DNA from: Theionarchaea archaeon
GTDB taxonomy: Archaea; Methanobacteriota_B; Thermococci; Methanofastidiosales; SZ-28-30
Direction of reading: 5' to 3'
NCBI GenBank assembly: GCA_018992685.1
Contig: JACVGT010000014.1
Span: forward strand, 62,001-126,000
Length of the DNA: 64,000 nt
Each line of letters begins with the position of its first letter. The first letter of the stretch is position 1. Below are positions 1 through 7,604 of the stretch, piece by piece. The position numbers were made by a program, and so were the translations under genes. Below the pieces are notes generated by a model. It ran no database searches. It was not told where the DNA came from and was given only the letters and a program-made list of their open reading frames with translations.

Positions 1-1
1 A

Positions 2-199
2 AAAGCAACGGAAATTGCCCCAGTAGTATATTCGCTACACAAGAAGGGAAATGCAGGCTTCCTTTCACAGCAAACGCACCACACACTCACGCATGTAAAG
101 GATATGACACTGCCATTATACAGGAATTATCCTTTTCACACAAAACGGGTGGTTAATGTAGAAGCAGAACTATTGCGGTTTGAAAAGGTGAAAATATGA
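2..199 (+). CDS. METTL5-like RNA (adenine-N6) methyltransferase, C-terminal part
   Basis: This is the last 65 residues of a gene cut by the window edge, open in frame from base 2 to a TGA that overlaps the csl4 start (ATGA). The segment YSLHKKG early on, the block around PLYRNYPFH, and the C-terminal VEAELLRF ending match the C-terminus of the METTL5/COG2263 family of rRNA N6-adenine methyltransferases; the catalytic NPPF region would lie outside the window. The family being next to csl4 in other euryarchaea is recalled, not checked. Identification rests on these short motifs only. Confidence 0.7.
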   Translation, partial: KATEIAPVVYSLHKKGNAGFLSQQTHHTLTHVKDMTLPLYRNYPFHTKRVVNVEAELLRFEKVKI

Positions 200-765
200 A
201 GGACGGAGAATTAGTCATGCCTGGCTCCTTTCTAGGAGTTGCAGAAGAATTCTTGCCGGGTAGAGGTGCGTTTGAAGAAGATGGAAAAATCTATGCCTCC
301 ACCATTGGCATTGCTCGATATGATATGAAAGGAAGGAAAGCAGAAGTCAAACCAATGGTGAAACAGCCTCCAACCCCAACTTCAGGAGATATTGTCATTT
401 GCCAGGTTGAACTCATGAGAGAAAAGATGGCATTGGTGGAAATCTTAGCACTGGAAGGATATGAAGATAGAGAGGTGACAGGCTCCACCAAGGCACGGAT
501 CTATATCTCTCAAACTGCCCAGAGATATGTAAAGGATCTGGCGACTCAATTCCATGTTAATGATACTGTACGGGCCAAAGTAAGGAAAGCGCAGAGGGAG
601 CCCTATGAGCTCTCTACAGCAGGCAATGATCTGGGAGTGGTCAGAGCTCTCTGTTCGAAGTGCCGCACTGTGCTGAAGCGCAAGGGCAATGTACTTGAAT
701 GCCCTGAATGTGGGAACATCGAGATGAGAAAGCTGGCCTCTGACTATGGAAAAGGCCGGGTGTGA
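196..765 (+). CDS. csl4: Exosome RNA-binding subunit Csl4
   Basis: Csl4 forms part of the RNA-binding cap of the archaeal exosome, the 3'-5' RNA degradation and tailing complex. The 189-residue protein has the expected order: an N-terminal beta domain (MPGSFLGVAEEFLPG, residues 8-22), a central S1-type domain (about 60-145) and a C-terminal zinc ribbon with CSKC and CPEC pairs near residues 153-172. Length is normal. The ATG overlaps the stop of the upstream methylase and the 3' end overlaps rpo11 by 20 nt, so the five genes from base 2 to 1987 read as one operon. Confidence 0.95.
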   Translation: MKDGELVMPGSFLGVAEEFLPGRGAFEEDGKIYASTIGIARYDMKGRKAEVKPMVKQPPTPTSGDIVICQVELMREKMALVEILALEGYEDREVTGSTKARIYISQTAQRYVKDLATQFHVNDTVRAKVRKAQREPYELSTAGNDLGVVRALCSKCRTVLKRKGNVLECPECGNIEMRKLASDYGKGRV

Positions 766-1039
766 TAGTGTGGAACTTGAAATTCTAACCCATGAGAAAA
801 CCAGACTGGAAGCTGCTCTGAAGGGAGAAGATCATACTTTTGCCAACCTGCTTCGGCAGACGCTGAAAGAAGATACTCATGTTGTTTCTGCAGCGTACAA
901 GGTGGGCCACCCCTTGCTTGACAAGGAGCGTCCAGTCCTTTTTTTGGAAACAGACGGCAAGGAAAGTCCCAAGGAAGCTCTGACCAAGGCTGCTCGCAAG
1001 ATAAAGGAGCAGATAAATGAATTTGGAGCAAAACTTTAA
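746..1039 (+). CDS. rpoL: DNA-directed RNA polymerase subunit Rpo11 (L)
   Basis: Rpo11 pairs with Rpo3 in the assembly platform of archaeal RNA polymerase. The motif GEDHTFANLLRQTL is the signature of the Rpo11/RPB11 family, followed by V-X-A-A-Y-K-V-G-H-P-L. From the ATG at 746 the protein is 97 residues and overlaps csl4 by 20 nt. An in-frame GTG at 770, giving a start at VELEILTH, produces a length closer to other archaeal Rpo11 proteins and would leave only a few bases between genes, so the start is uncertain. The 3' end overlaps the next ORF by 23 nt. Confidence 0.95.
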   Translation: MEKAGCDSVELEILTHEKTRLEAALKGEDHTFANLLRQTLKEDTHVVSAAYKVGHPLLDKERPVLFLETDGKESPKEALTKAARKIKEQINEFGAKL

Positions 1040-1421
1040 GGGATTTGGCGATGCTCTTATTAATTTCCTGTACTCGCTGGCTAAGTCCAAAGCAACGGGC
1101 ACCTGGACAGGGGAGAAAGTATCCAATTACGTTCTTTCACAGGCGCTGATTTTCTCAGAAATTAGTAATCCTGGAGGGATGGATAAGCACGAAAAGGGAG
1201 ACTATGTGGAAAGCTTCATCGCTCAAGCATGGGTTGACCGTGTCGTGAACACTGAGGAAGCTGTGGACGTGCTGGTAGGAGTCCTGAAAACCTACAATCT
1301 GGAAGAAGAAGAACAGAAAGCCATGACTGATGCTTTTCGCCATCTCCTGGATTACATACAAGAGAAACACAGGAAGTCGTTGAAGAAACCTTTGCGGAGA
1401 TTCCTGGGACTGATCACATGA
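1017..1421 (+). CDS. Archaeal RNase III-like family protein
   Basis: A 134-residue protein whose start GFGDALINFLYSLAKSK followed by V-S-N-Y-V-L-S-Q-A-L resembles the small archaeal family described in Pfam as Ribonuclease III-like (PF11469). It is all-helical in appearance. The bacterial RNase III catalytic signature (ERLEFLGD) is not seen intact, so nuclease activity cannot be assumed. Placement between rpo11 and DUF99, with overlaps of 23 and 4 nt, puts it in the csl4 RNA-processing operon. The assignment is from motif memory. Confidence 0.6.
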   Translation: MNLEQNFKGFGDALINFLYSLAKSKATGTWTGEKVSNYVLSQALIFSEISNPGGMDKHEKGDYVESFIAQAWVDRVVNTEEAVDVLVGVLKTYNLEEEEQKAMTDAFRHLLDYIQEKHRKSLKKPLRRFLGLIT

Positions 1422-1987
1422 AGATTAAGCCTCAAATTCGCATTCTAGGAGTGGACGATGGTTCACTGTGTGGTCAGCGAATTCTGTTGGTTGGAGTAGT
1501 ATTTCGAGGAGGATTCTGGATTGATGGGCTCTTGAGTTGTGAAATCCAGCGAGATGGTACTGATGCTACAGAGAAGATCATCTCAATGGTGAGCAACACA
1601 AGACATGAAGACCTCAGGATTATTATGACAGATGGTATTACTTTTGCAGGGTTCAACACCATTGACATCAAGGCCATCTCTCAACAAACAGGGCTGGGGA
1701 TCATCCCTGTCATGAGGAGGATGCCGGATTTCCAGAAGATCTCCAGGGCACTGGAGAATTTTCCTGATAGAGATAAGAGATGGGAGTGTATTGAGAAAGC
1801 AGGACCGGTGTTCTCTGTCAAGGTTGGCCAGGGGGAGCTCTTTTACCAGGTTGCAGGACTCGAAAGAGAAGAAGCAGAGAAAGTAATTTCGCTAACCTGC
1901 ATGCACTCTCACCTGCCTGAACCCGTGAGGGTCGCACACATCATCGCCACAGGGGTTGTGCGAGGAGAAGCCTCCAAGAAACCATAG
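1418..1987 (+). CDS. DUF99 family protein (endonuclease V-like fold)
   Basis: A 189-residue protein starting with IRILGVDDGSLCG, the hallmark of DUF99 (COG1628), a mostly archaeal family thought to share the RNase H-like fold of endonuclease V. Further family features are VVFRGGFWIDGLL and the MTDGITFAGFN segment around residue 70. The biochemical function of the family is not established. It overlaps the preceding gene by ATGA and closes the operon; a 457-nt intergenic region follows. A genuine endonuclease V is encoded separately at 32057-32674, so this one is not simply that enzyme. Confidence 0.85.
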   Translation: MKIKPQIRILGVDDGSLCGQRILLVGVVFRGGFWIDGLLSCEIQRDGTDATEKIISMVSNTRHEDLRIIMTDGITFAGFNTIDIKAISQQTGLGIIPVMRRMPDFQKISRALENFPDRDKRWECIEKAGPVFSVKVGQGELFYQVAGLEREEAEKVISLTCMHSHLPEPVRVAHIIATGVVRGEASKKP

Positions 1988-2304
1988 ACTTCCCGTGGAT
2001 TGTTCCGTATGAGGATTGATTGTCCATTTCACTCTTGGCTCCTGAGTGTAAATAATGGGAGCATCTTACTTTTTCGTATAAACTCATAATCCCTAAATGG
2101 CCAATGGAGTTATCTCGTACTGTAATTTTTGGTCAAATATGATATTTTGTTGAATCTCGTTCATTGATTTCGCTTTTTTCATTACTTTTCCTTCTAACCT
2201 ACTATTTCCAATTTTACATCTCCCAGTCGTTTCCAATAATGGTCATTCCTATAACCAAAAAATAAATAGCATGCACAAAGTATATATGGTTCGAAATGAA
2301 AAAA

Positions 2305-2415
2305 CCCCAGCGTTTGTTGAGATCTGTAGGGGGGTGGGCAGAGAAGATCATGTGGTGAAGAGGCTCTCGGCGCTCCTGGGAAGTTTCCCAGGAGCGGTTC
2401 ATCCAGAGCCTTTCT
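2305..2415 (+). other. Structured intergenic element, possible small RNA or bidirectional terminator
   Basis: This lies in the 457-nt gap between the converging DUF99 and PAC2 genes, where no ORF is credible. A TATA-like stretch (AAAGTATATATGG, about 2276-2287) would place a plus-strand start near 2310. Downstream are a CCCC/GGGG pairing (2305-2308 with 2329-2334), then a nested hairpin: a perfect 12-bp inverted repeat CGCTCCTGGGAA/TTCCCAGGAGCG (2371-2396) inside an outer GGCTCT/AGAGCC stem (2362-2367 with 2405-2410), followed by a short T-rich run. I cannot match it to a known RNA family. Confidence 0.4.
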
Positions 2416-2444
2416 AACTGTATGATTCCATAATCCAGAGACGG

Positions 2445-3221
2445 CTATCTGATGTAGCCGAAATCTCCAAGTTCCTTCAACTGCTGTTGCAGTCTCTGTT
2501 TCTTCTCCATGTCCTGAACTTTCTTAATGAACTGTTCTGTCTCCTGCGCTCTCCGTTCCAGTTCAGACATGTCAACATCGATGCCCAGTATCTTGGTAAG
2601 CACTTCCAGAACGGACTTGGCTGATCTCGCGTCGATCACCAGGTATCCCGGAGATTCTCCCAGAAGACACACTCCCTGCATCCCTCTGAGATAACCCAGT
2701 GCCAGGAGCAGTCCAGATGCACCCACAATGGCAGAACCCGGGTCTGACTTGAAGGTGATACTCGCTTCCTGATATTTTTCCACCATCTCGACGGCAGTGG
2801 CCGCTCCAAAAACCCGAGGAGTTTTGACCTCCTGCCCTCCTGTTGAGGAACCTCCCAGGGTAAACATAGTAGTCACTCCAAACTGTTCCAGATAGTCCAG
2901 AATTGCTCCCACCACTTCATAATGCCCATAGCTGTCTGTGGGCTGTGGCTGAGTGTCTCCCACAAGGATAACCAATTCGAGATTCTGTCCCTTCCAGTAA
3001 TAGAACTCGTTCCTCATGGGGCGAACTGTAGAATCAGATTCTACAACAGCCTGGTGCATGAATTGAGGGGAGTACAACTCAGCAAATTTCTCTGCATGAA
3101 GTTCTGAGATCAAATGGTCTGCTGCCAGTTTTCCAATCAATCCAATTCCGGGTAATCCTTCAATAAGAATTGGATCATGCATTTCAATCTTCTTGAGTTC
3201 TCTAATGATGCTCCTTTTCAT
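2445..3221 (-). CDS. PAC2 family proteasome assembly chaperone-like protein
   Basis: A 258-residue protein with the PAC2/COG2047 signature EGLPGIGLIGKLAADHL at residues 19-35 and TLGGSSTGGQ in the middle. Archaeal members are homologous to eukaryotic proteasome assembly chaperone 2, and some bind the 20S proteasome; whether this one does is unknown. The C-terminal 40 residues (ERRAQETEQFIKKVQDMEKK and on) are charged and probably coiled coil. Its ATG directly follows the nop10 stop codon, with a GAGGTGA ribosome-binding site inside the nop10 end, so it closes the PCNA-to-PAC2 operon. Confidence 0.85.
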   Translation of the reverse strand: MKRSIIRELKKIEMHDPILIEGLPGIGLIGKLAADHLISELHAEKFAELYSPQFMHQAVVESDSTVRPMRNEFYYWKGQNLELVILVGDTQPQPTDSYGHYEVVGAILDYLEQFGVTTMFTLGGSSTGGQEVKTPRVFGAATAVEMVEKYQEASITFKSDPGSAIVGASGLLLALGYLRGMQGVCLLGESPGYLVIDARSAKSVLEVLTKILGIDVDMSELERRAQETEQFIKKVQDMEKKQRLQQQLKELGDFGYIR

Positions 3222-3371
3222 TTATTCACCTCTTTTCAGTTTTCGTCTGTATTCTCCATACTTGTCTTCTGGTGAAAATCGGGGAGGTTTTACCGTATCG
3301 GCTCTCCCTCCACATGCACAACCATCTTTTAACGTATATGTGCCGCAGACGGTACATTTTTTCAGTTTCAT
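3222..3371 (-). CDS. nop10: H/ACA RNP component Nop10
   Basis: A 49-residue protein. Nop10 binds the Cbf5 pseudouridine synthase within H/ACA guide RNPs. The N-terminal zinc ribbon is complete, with CTVCG at residues 6-10 and CACGG at 18-22, followed by the PPRFSPEDKYGEYRR motif that wraps around Cbf5. The start codon overlaps the 3' end of the aIF2-alpha gene by 4 nt, and the stop abuts the PAC2 ATG. This aIF2-alpha/Nop10/PAC2 order is common in euryarchaea. The presence of Nop10 implies H/ACA guide RNAs in this organism. Confidence 0.95.
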   Translation of the reverse strand: MKLKKCTVCGTYTLKDGCACGGRADTVKPPRFSPEDKYGEYRRKLKRGE

Positions 3372-4123
3372 TTTCGAGTGAATTTCACCTCTCCACCGTG
3401 TTCTTCGATAAATGAGGTGACACTTTCATGTATGTTCTTAAGAATATCCTCTGCCACTTTGTATTCTTCTGCTTCTATCTTCACCATATACCGGGGAGTT
3501 CCAACGAGTTGAACCGTTACTCCGTCGTCTTCTACTTTCGTCAATGCGTCTTTGATGATCTCTACTCCATTGCGCTGAGGACAGGTAACATCGAGATATC
3601 CCGTGATCTCTACTGTGGGAACCTCTATATTGGCCGCCAGGAGTTCGAAAAAACTATCTCTGCACGTTTCAGGGATGATAGACAGGAGGGTCTTCTCTCT
3701 TACCATGGCTTCCATTCCTTCCAAAATAGATTCATATTTCTTTTTTATGGGTTCAATGACACAGTTTTCTAACTCTTCTTCAGTCAACCCACTTTCTTTT
3801 TGATAGTATTCCAGAAGTTTTTCCACTTTTTTCTCCCGCTTGTACTGCTGGATCTTCCATTTTCGCTGCTGGGCAGTGGTCCTCCTCAGTGACAGATCAA
3901 TGTGTCCCTTGTTGGGTACCACCTTCAAAACCTTGGTTACCACTTTCTGGCCCTCTCTGACATGGTTTCGGATGTTTTTTACCCAGGCAGAGGAAATCTC
4001 TTTGATGTGAATCATTCCTACCTTGTCATATTCATCCAGTTTGACAAAGGCCCCGTAGGGGAATACATCGGTAACATCTCCGATGACCAGTTCTCCAACT
4101 TCTGGATACTCTTTCTTACTCAT
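3368..4123 (-). CDS. Translation initiation factor aIF2 subunit alpha
   Basis: The alpha subunit of the heterotrimeric factor that delivers initiator Met-tRNA to the archaeal ribosome. The 251-residue protein begins with an S1/OB domain ([20 protein letters not shown], residues 6-25, and GMIHIKEIS, residues 37-45) typical of eIF2-alpha, continues with a helical middle domain and ends in the alpha-beta domain that contacts gamma ([17 protein letters not shown]). It lies between the S27e and Nop10 genes with overlaps on both sides, so production is coupled to ribosome components. Confidence 0.95.
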   Translation of the reverse strand: MSKKEYPEVGELVIGDVTDVFPYGAFVKLDEYDKVGMIHIKEISSAWVKNIRNHVREGQKVVTKVLKVVPNKGHIDLSLRRTTAQQRKWKIQQYKREKKVEKLLEYYQKESGLTEEELENCVIEPIKKKYESILEGMEAMVREKTLLSIIPETCRDSFFELLAANIEVPTVEITGYLDVTCPQRNGVEIIKDALTKVEDDGVTVQLVGTPRYMVKIEAEEYKVAEDILKNIHESVTSFIEEHGGEVKFTRK

Positions 4124-4284
4124 TCTAATACCTCAAGTATGCGGGTCTTTACCAGACCTTTCCCACCTTTGGGCTCTTCGACTGTCTTGCCACACACCAG
4201 ACAGCGCACCACTGAAGCAGGCCTATTAAAGATGACCTGTTCATTACCACAGTCTTCACATTTTATCCTCAAGAACTTTGACAT
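4120..4284 (-). CDS. rps27e: 30S ribosomal protein S27e
   Basis: A 54-residue zinc-ribbon ribosomal protein, found by translating the minus strand between the L44e and aIF2-alpha genes. Two zinc-binding pairs are visible: [13 protein letters not shown] (Cys 9 and 12) and [16 protein letters not shown] (Cys 28 and 31), with the characteristic VVRCLVCG stretch and a C-terminal TRILEVLE. The stop TGA overlaps the aIF2-alpha ATG (ATGA on the coding strand). It follows L44e by 8 nt, the standard euryarchaeal L44e-S27e-aIF2-alpha order. Confidence 0.95.
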   Translation of the reverse strand: MSKFLRIKCEDCGNEQVIFNRPASVVRCLVCGKTVEEPKGGKGLVKTRILEVLE

Positions 4285-4292
4285 ATGATCAC

Positions 4293-4565
4293 CTACTCGA
4301 AATCCAGTCTCTTTGTACGGAATCCTTTTTTCGTGGAAGATCTATTGCATTCCTTGCACGTATACCGCAAATCGTGTCTTCGGGTGGGTTTTTCACCCTG
4401 GGGCTTGGCTCTGGGGTATCCACCATATCCTCTTTCTATGCGGCGGAATCGTCTCTGACCCTGTTTCAGTTCGCCTCGTTTCCTTTTCTTCACTACTTTG
4501 ATTCTATGAACAGTGTGTTTCTTGCACCATTTACAGTATGTCCTTCGCGTCTTTGGCATTTTCAT
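4293..4565 (-). CDS. rpl44e: 50S ribosomal protein L44e
   Basis: A 90-residue, strongly basic large-subunit protein near the E site. The N-terminus [19 protein letters not shown] and the internal [16 protein letters not shown] are diagnostic; the two Cys pairs (residues 11 and 14, and about 71 and 74) form the zinc ribbon. MKMPKTRR has two possible ATGs; the first overlaps the GINS stop by one base. It shares its transcript with the replication genes PCNA and GINS upstream, linking replication and translation genes in one operon. Confidence 0.97.
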   Translation of the reverse strand: MKMPKTRRTYCKWCKKHTVHRIKVVKKRKRGELKQGQRRFRRIERGYGGYPRAKPQGEKPTRRHDLRYTCKECNRSSTKKGFRTKRLDFE

Positions 4566-5032
4566 CAGATCACCTGTTCGATCAATCCTTTCTCTTTTAA
4601 AAGGGTTGCGATTGTCTCATCTAGAAGTACTTTTTCACCTCTCCTGTACGGTCCCAGAACTTTCAGGTCCGGTCCGTAGAATTGAGGAATATCCTGAAGG
4701 ACCATTACCTTCTGGGCAGTACCTTCCTTCTGAAGTAAAGATTCCAATACATCCTTTTTAAACTTTTTGAATGTAGAGGCACATTCAGCCAAGGCAGATT
4801 CTGTCTGTAGCATGTTTTTTCGCTGTCCATAGAATATCTTTTCAGCTCTCAGATCAATCAATTCCTCTAGAACCTGCTGCATCAGGCGAAGTTTTTCAGC
4901 AGATATGATATCTGAGCGGGACTCCAGATCTGTCATATGTTCTTGAATCCTGACCAAGAAATCATGATCCAGTGAAGATAATTCAGCAGTCTCCCGTTCT
5001 TTCCGGAGTTTTTCTTCCAGTAGTTTCAGCAT
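4565..5032 (-). CDS. GINS complex subunit Gins15/Gins51
   Basis: GINS joins MCM helicase and Cdc45/GAN in the archaeal replisome. This 155-residue protein has the order of Sld5/Psf1-like archaeal subunits: a helical A domain first (residues 1-100, including LMQQVLEELIDLRAEKIFYG) and a small C-terminal B domain (GPYRRGEKVLLDETIATLLKEKGL, residues about 128-151) of the sort seen at the GINS C-terminus. It begins 2 nt after the PCNA stop codon and overlaps L44e by one base. The PCNA-GINS pairing supports the call. Confidence 0.85.
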   Translation of the reverse strand: MLKLLEEKLRKERETAELSSLDHDFLVRIQEHMTDLESRSDIISAEKLRLMQQVLEELIDLRAEKIFYGQRKNMLQTESALAECASTFKKFKKDVLESLLQKEGTAQKVMVLQDIPQFYGPDLKVLGPYRRGEKVLLDETIATLLKEKGLIEQVI

Positions 5033-5033
5033 A

Positions 5034-5768
5034 TTACTCTCGTTCTACCCGGGGAGCCAGGATAAATAGAATTTCGGCACCATCCAGTGTAAACGTTATC
5101 TTGAGAGGCATGTCATTTCCCACATCCAGGGTTACTTCATCTTCAACCGACTTTGCAACATCAGTCAAATAGCTGAGGTTGTATGTGGACAGGGCTGGTT
5201 CAGATACCTCATACTCCAACCACTCTTTGATTTCCGTCTGTATGCTGCCTGAATCACCTTCGGCTTTCACCAAGAAAACATCAGGATCAGCCTTGAAGGT
5301 CACATTATCCGCGATAATATACGCATCTTTTATAGCGTCATCAAACACAAAAGAAGGAAGTCTGATCTTGACTGTGGTATCCAGATGGGGTACTTTGTAT
5401 TTTTCCCCACCAATAACGTCGATCAAGGGCAGTTCAAATCGACGGACTGTCTCTCCGTCTGCCCTTTGAAAGGTGAGAGTCATTCTGGTTTCATTTGCTT
5501 CCACCGTAAGAACGTCATCTGGTCGTGAACGATTGATGATTTTTCTGTTCTCATCCACATCCAGTCCCAGAGAAGTCTCTTCGGTGACTTCATATTCTTC
5601 AAAATGCTCCTTCCCCATATGAAAGTCCACCATGCTGATGTGGGAGGGGTCCATAGCAGTGAATTTGATGCCCTCTGGCGCAGCCTCAATGGATACTTCC
5701 TCTATGATGCTGGCCAGAGCATTGATTATCTTTTTCCACGTTTTGGCTTCCAGTTTTGCGCGAAACAT
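5034..5768 (-). CDS. pcn: DNA polymerase sliding clamp PCNA
   Basis: The trimeric clamp that tethers polymerases, FEN1 and ligase to DNA. The 244-residue length is normal, with the two clamp domains: N-terminal AAPEGIKFTAMDPSHISMVDF (residues 30-50) and C-terminal DVAKSVEDEVTLDVGNDMPL followed by LAPRVERE. The ending LAPRVE is the conserved PCNA C-terminus. It is first gene of the minus-strand operon through PAC2; a GGTGGTG ribosome-binding site sits just before the ATG and a TATA box lies at 5802-5811. A single PCNA is seen in the window. Confidence 0.97.
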   Translation of the reverse strand: MFRAKLEAKTWKKIINALASIIEEVSIEAAPEGIKFTAMDPSHISMVDFHMGKEHFEEYEVTEETSLGLDVDENRKIINRSRPDDVLTVEANETRMTLTFQRADGETVRRFELPLIDVIGGEKYKVPHLDTTVKIRLPSFVFDDAIKDAYIIADNVTFKADPDVFLVKAEGDSGSIQTEIKEWLEYEVSEPALSTYNLSYLTDVAKSVEDEVTLDVGNDMPLKITFTLDGAEILFILAPRVERE

Positions 5769-5801
5769 TCCACCACCAATTGAGTCAGAGAGGGTTTTGT
5801 G

Positions 5802-5811
5802 TTATTTAAAG
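5802..5811 (-). promoter_or_regulatory. TATA box of the PCNA operon
   Basis: The minus strand reads CTTTAAATAA here, a good archaeal TATA box. Its centre is about 38 nt upstream of the PCNA ATG at 5768, so the transcript should carry a leader of roughly 12-14 nt including the GGTGGTG Shine-Dalgarno sequence. Confidence 0.65.
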
Positions 5812-6049
5812 GTTTGTACTGCGAGATGTCCTCTCGGGCGCTGTGTCAGGCAACCTCTGATTCTGGGGAACATTAACAGTGCAGAAGCGCTTGGGAAGGT
5901 GACTCAGGAGAGTTCATCGAATAAGCCACGGAACCATCATAACCGTAGTGGTTCTTCAGGGACAGAAGGCCGGACATGCAGCCACAGCACAGGTGAAAAA
6001 AGTGCATTCGAAAGGACGCGTCTCGACGCCTCTGACTCCACGTGCAGCT

Positions 6050-7552
6050 CTATAATGGTTCAATGGTCTGAGGGGGTTTGTGAGACACAAAATAGGCGAC
6101 TGACACTACCTCTGGAATTTCATTTGTTATTCTGGTGGACATTCTCTCCAGTACATCCCAATCAACCTTCACAAAGTTGGCAGTCATGGCATCTAGCGAT
6201 TGTACAATCCTTATGCCCACAACATTTCCCAGGTTTCGTTCATCTCCCACTACACCCACGACCTTGTCCTCAAACAGAACAGCAAATCCCTGCCATACCT
6301 CATTATAGAGTCCTGCGGCCTTCAATTCATCTTCCACAATTGTGCAGGCCTTCCTGCAGATGATAATAGACTGATCATTGACTTCTCCCAGCACTCTCAC
6401 AGCCAGACCTGGACCCGGAAAAGGGTGCTTCCTCAGGATGTCATCTGGCAGTCCCAGTGTTTTTCCCACTTCACGGACTTCGTCCTTGTACAGGTCCTGC
6501 AGGGGCTCCACCACCTGTTCAAATTCCATGACCTCAGGCAGTGCTCCCACATTGTGGTGGGACTTGATGACATCAGCATGCTGCGTGATACCACTTTCGA
6601 TCCTGTCAGGATAGATGGTCCCCTGTACCAGCGTGGTTGCCTTCACTTTACGAGCCTCTTCCTCAAATATTCGAATAAACTCCTCTCCAATTACTCTTCG
6701 TTTCTCTTCAGGATCGAGAACCCCTTTCAATTTTGAGAAGAACCTGTCCTTTGCAGATATGACTTCCAACGTTACCTTTCCTTCAAACCACGTTCTTACC
6801 TGCTCTACTTCACCTGCAGGAAGCAGCCCGTGATCCACAAAAACTGCTGTTAACCGTGTACCTATGGCTCTACTCACCAGAGTGGCAGCGACACTGGAAT
6901 CAACACCTCCACTCAGCCCGATAACTGCATTCCCTGGAATCTTCTCTCGTAGCTCTGCCACAGTCTGCCTGGTGAAATCTTCCAGATGCCAGTCTCTCGT
7001 TGCACCTGCAATTTCCAGAAAATTCGACAACATTTTCATTCCATTTTCTGTGTGGTGAACCTCAGGGTGCCACTGGACTGCATACATGGTATTACAGCGG
7101 AAGGCCGCAAACTCACTGTTCTCCGTGGATGCAATCCTTGAGAATCCAGGTGGTAGTGCTTCCACCCTATCTCCATGGCTCATCCAGACTTTCTGCGTTA
7201 TGTCCAGCTCCTTGAAAAGAGGATCATCTACGACAAACGCATCAGCTGTGCCGTATTCTCTCTCTTTTCCTTTTACTACCTTCCCTCCAAAGTGCTGGGC
7301 AATTAAATGCAGACCATAGCAAATCCCCAGGGTTGGAATCTTCTCGGCGAACAGCCAATCTAAAAGTGCATCATTCCGGGGTGCATTCTCGCGATACACA
7401 CTGGAAGGTCCTCCAGAAAGGATAACTGCCTCCACATCAGTGTCTGCAACATCCTGGTAGAATGGGAATATCTCTGAATACACATTGAGCTGACGAATCC
7501 GCCTGGCAATCAGGTGGGTGTACTGGCTGCCAAAGTCCATCACGGCGAGCAT
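6050..7552 (-). CDS. guaA: GMP synthase (glutamine-hydrolysing), single chain
   Basis: Converts XMP to GMP. The 500-residue protein carries both modules: the class I glutamine amidotransferase (MDFGSQYTHLIARRIR, nucleophile Cys in GICYG, HPEVHHTE) at residues 1-190 and the ATP pyrophosphatase with P-loop VIGLSGGVDSS plus the C-terminal dimerisation domain ending in IEPL. The reading frame is open further upstream, but the ATG at 7552 starts at the conserved MLAVMDFG and lies 26-27 nt from a TATA box at 7576-7581. Many euryarchaea split this enzyme into two polypeptides; here it is fused. Confidence 0.95.
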   Translation of the reverse strand: MLAVMDFGSQYTHLIARRIRQLNVYSEIFPFYQDVADTDVEAVILSGGPSSVYRENAPRNDALLDWLFAEKIPTLGICYGLHLIAQHFGGKVVKGKEREYGTADAFVVDDPLFKELDITQKVWMSHGDRVEALPPGFSRIASTENSEFAAFRCNTMYAVQWHPEVHHTENGMKMLSNFLEIAGATRDWHLEDFTRQTVAELREKIPGNAVIGLSGGVDSSVAATLVSRAIGTRLTAVFVDHGLLPAGEVEQVRTWFEGKVTLEVISAKDRFFSKLKGVLDPEEKRRVIGEEFIRIFEEEARKVKATTLVQGTIYPDRIESGITQHADVIKSHHNVGALPEVMEFEQVVEPLQDLYKDEVREVGKTLGLPDDILRKHPFPGPGLAVRVLGEVNDQSIIICRKACTIVEDELKAAGLYNEVWQGFAVLFEDKVVGVVGDERNLGNVVGIRIVQSLDAMTANFVKVDWDVLERMSTRITNEIPEVVSVAYFVSHKPPQTIEPL

Positions 7553-7575
7553 ATATCCATCAATAAGGAGAAAGC

Positions 7576-7581
7576 TTATAA
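7576..7581. promoter_or_regulatory. Shared symmetric TATA box for divergent guaA and gfcR-like genes
   Basis: The sequence TTATAA (within AAAGCTTATAAAG) is self-complementary and is the only TATA-like element between the two divergent genes. Its centre (7578.5) is exactly 26.5 nt from the guaA ATG at 7552 and 26.5 nt from the ATG at 7605 on the other strand. That is the usual archaeal TATA-to-start distance, so both transcripts are predicted leaderless and to compete for one box. Confidence 0.65.
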
Positions 7582-7604
7582 AGATAATTGACATGCTTGT
7601 GGTT

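Noticed and set aside
5632-6363. Plus-strand ORF of 243 codons across the PCNA and guaA ends
   Set aside because: Runs antisense to two certain genes; the intergenic part has no motif.
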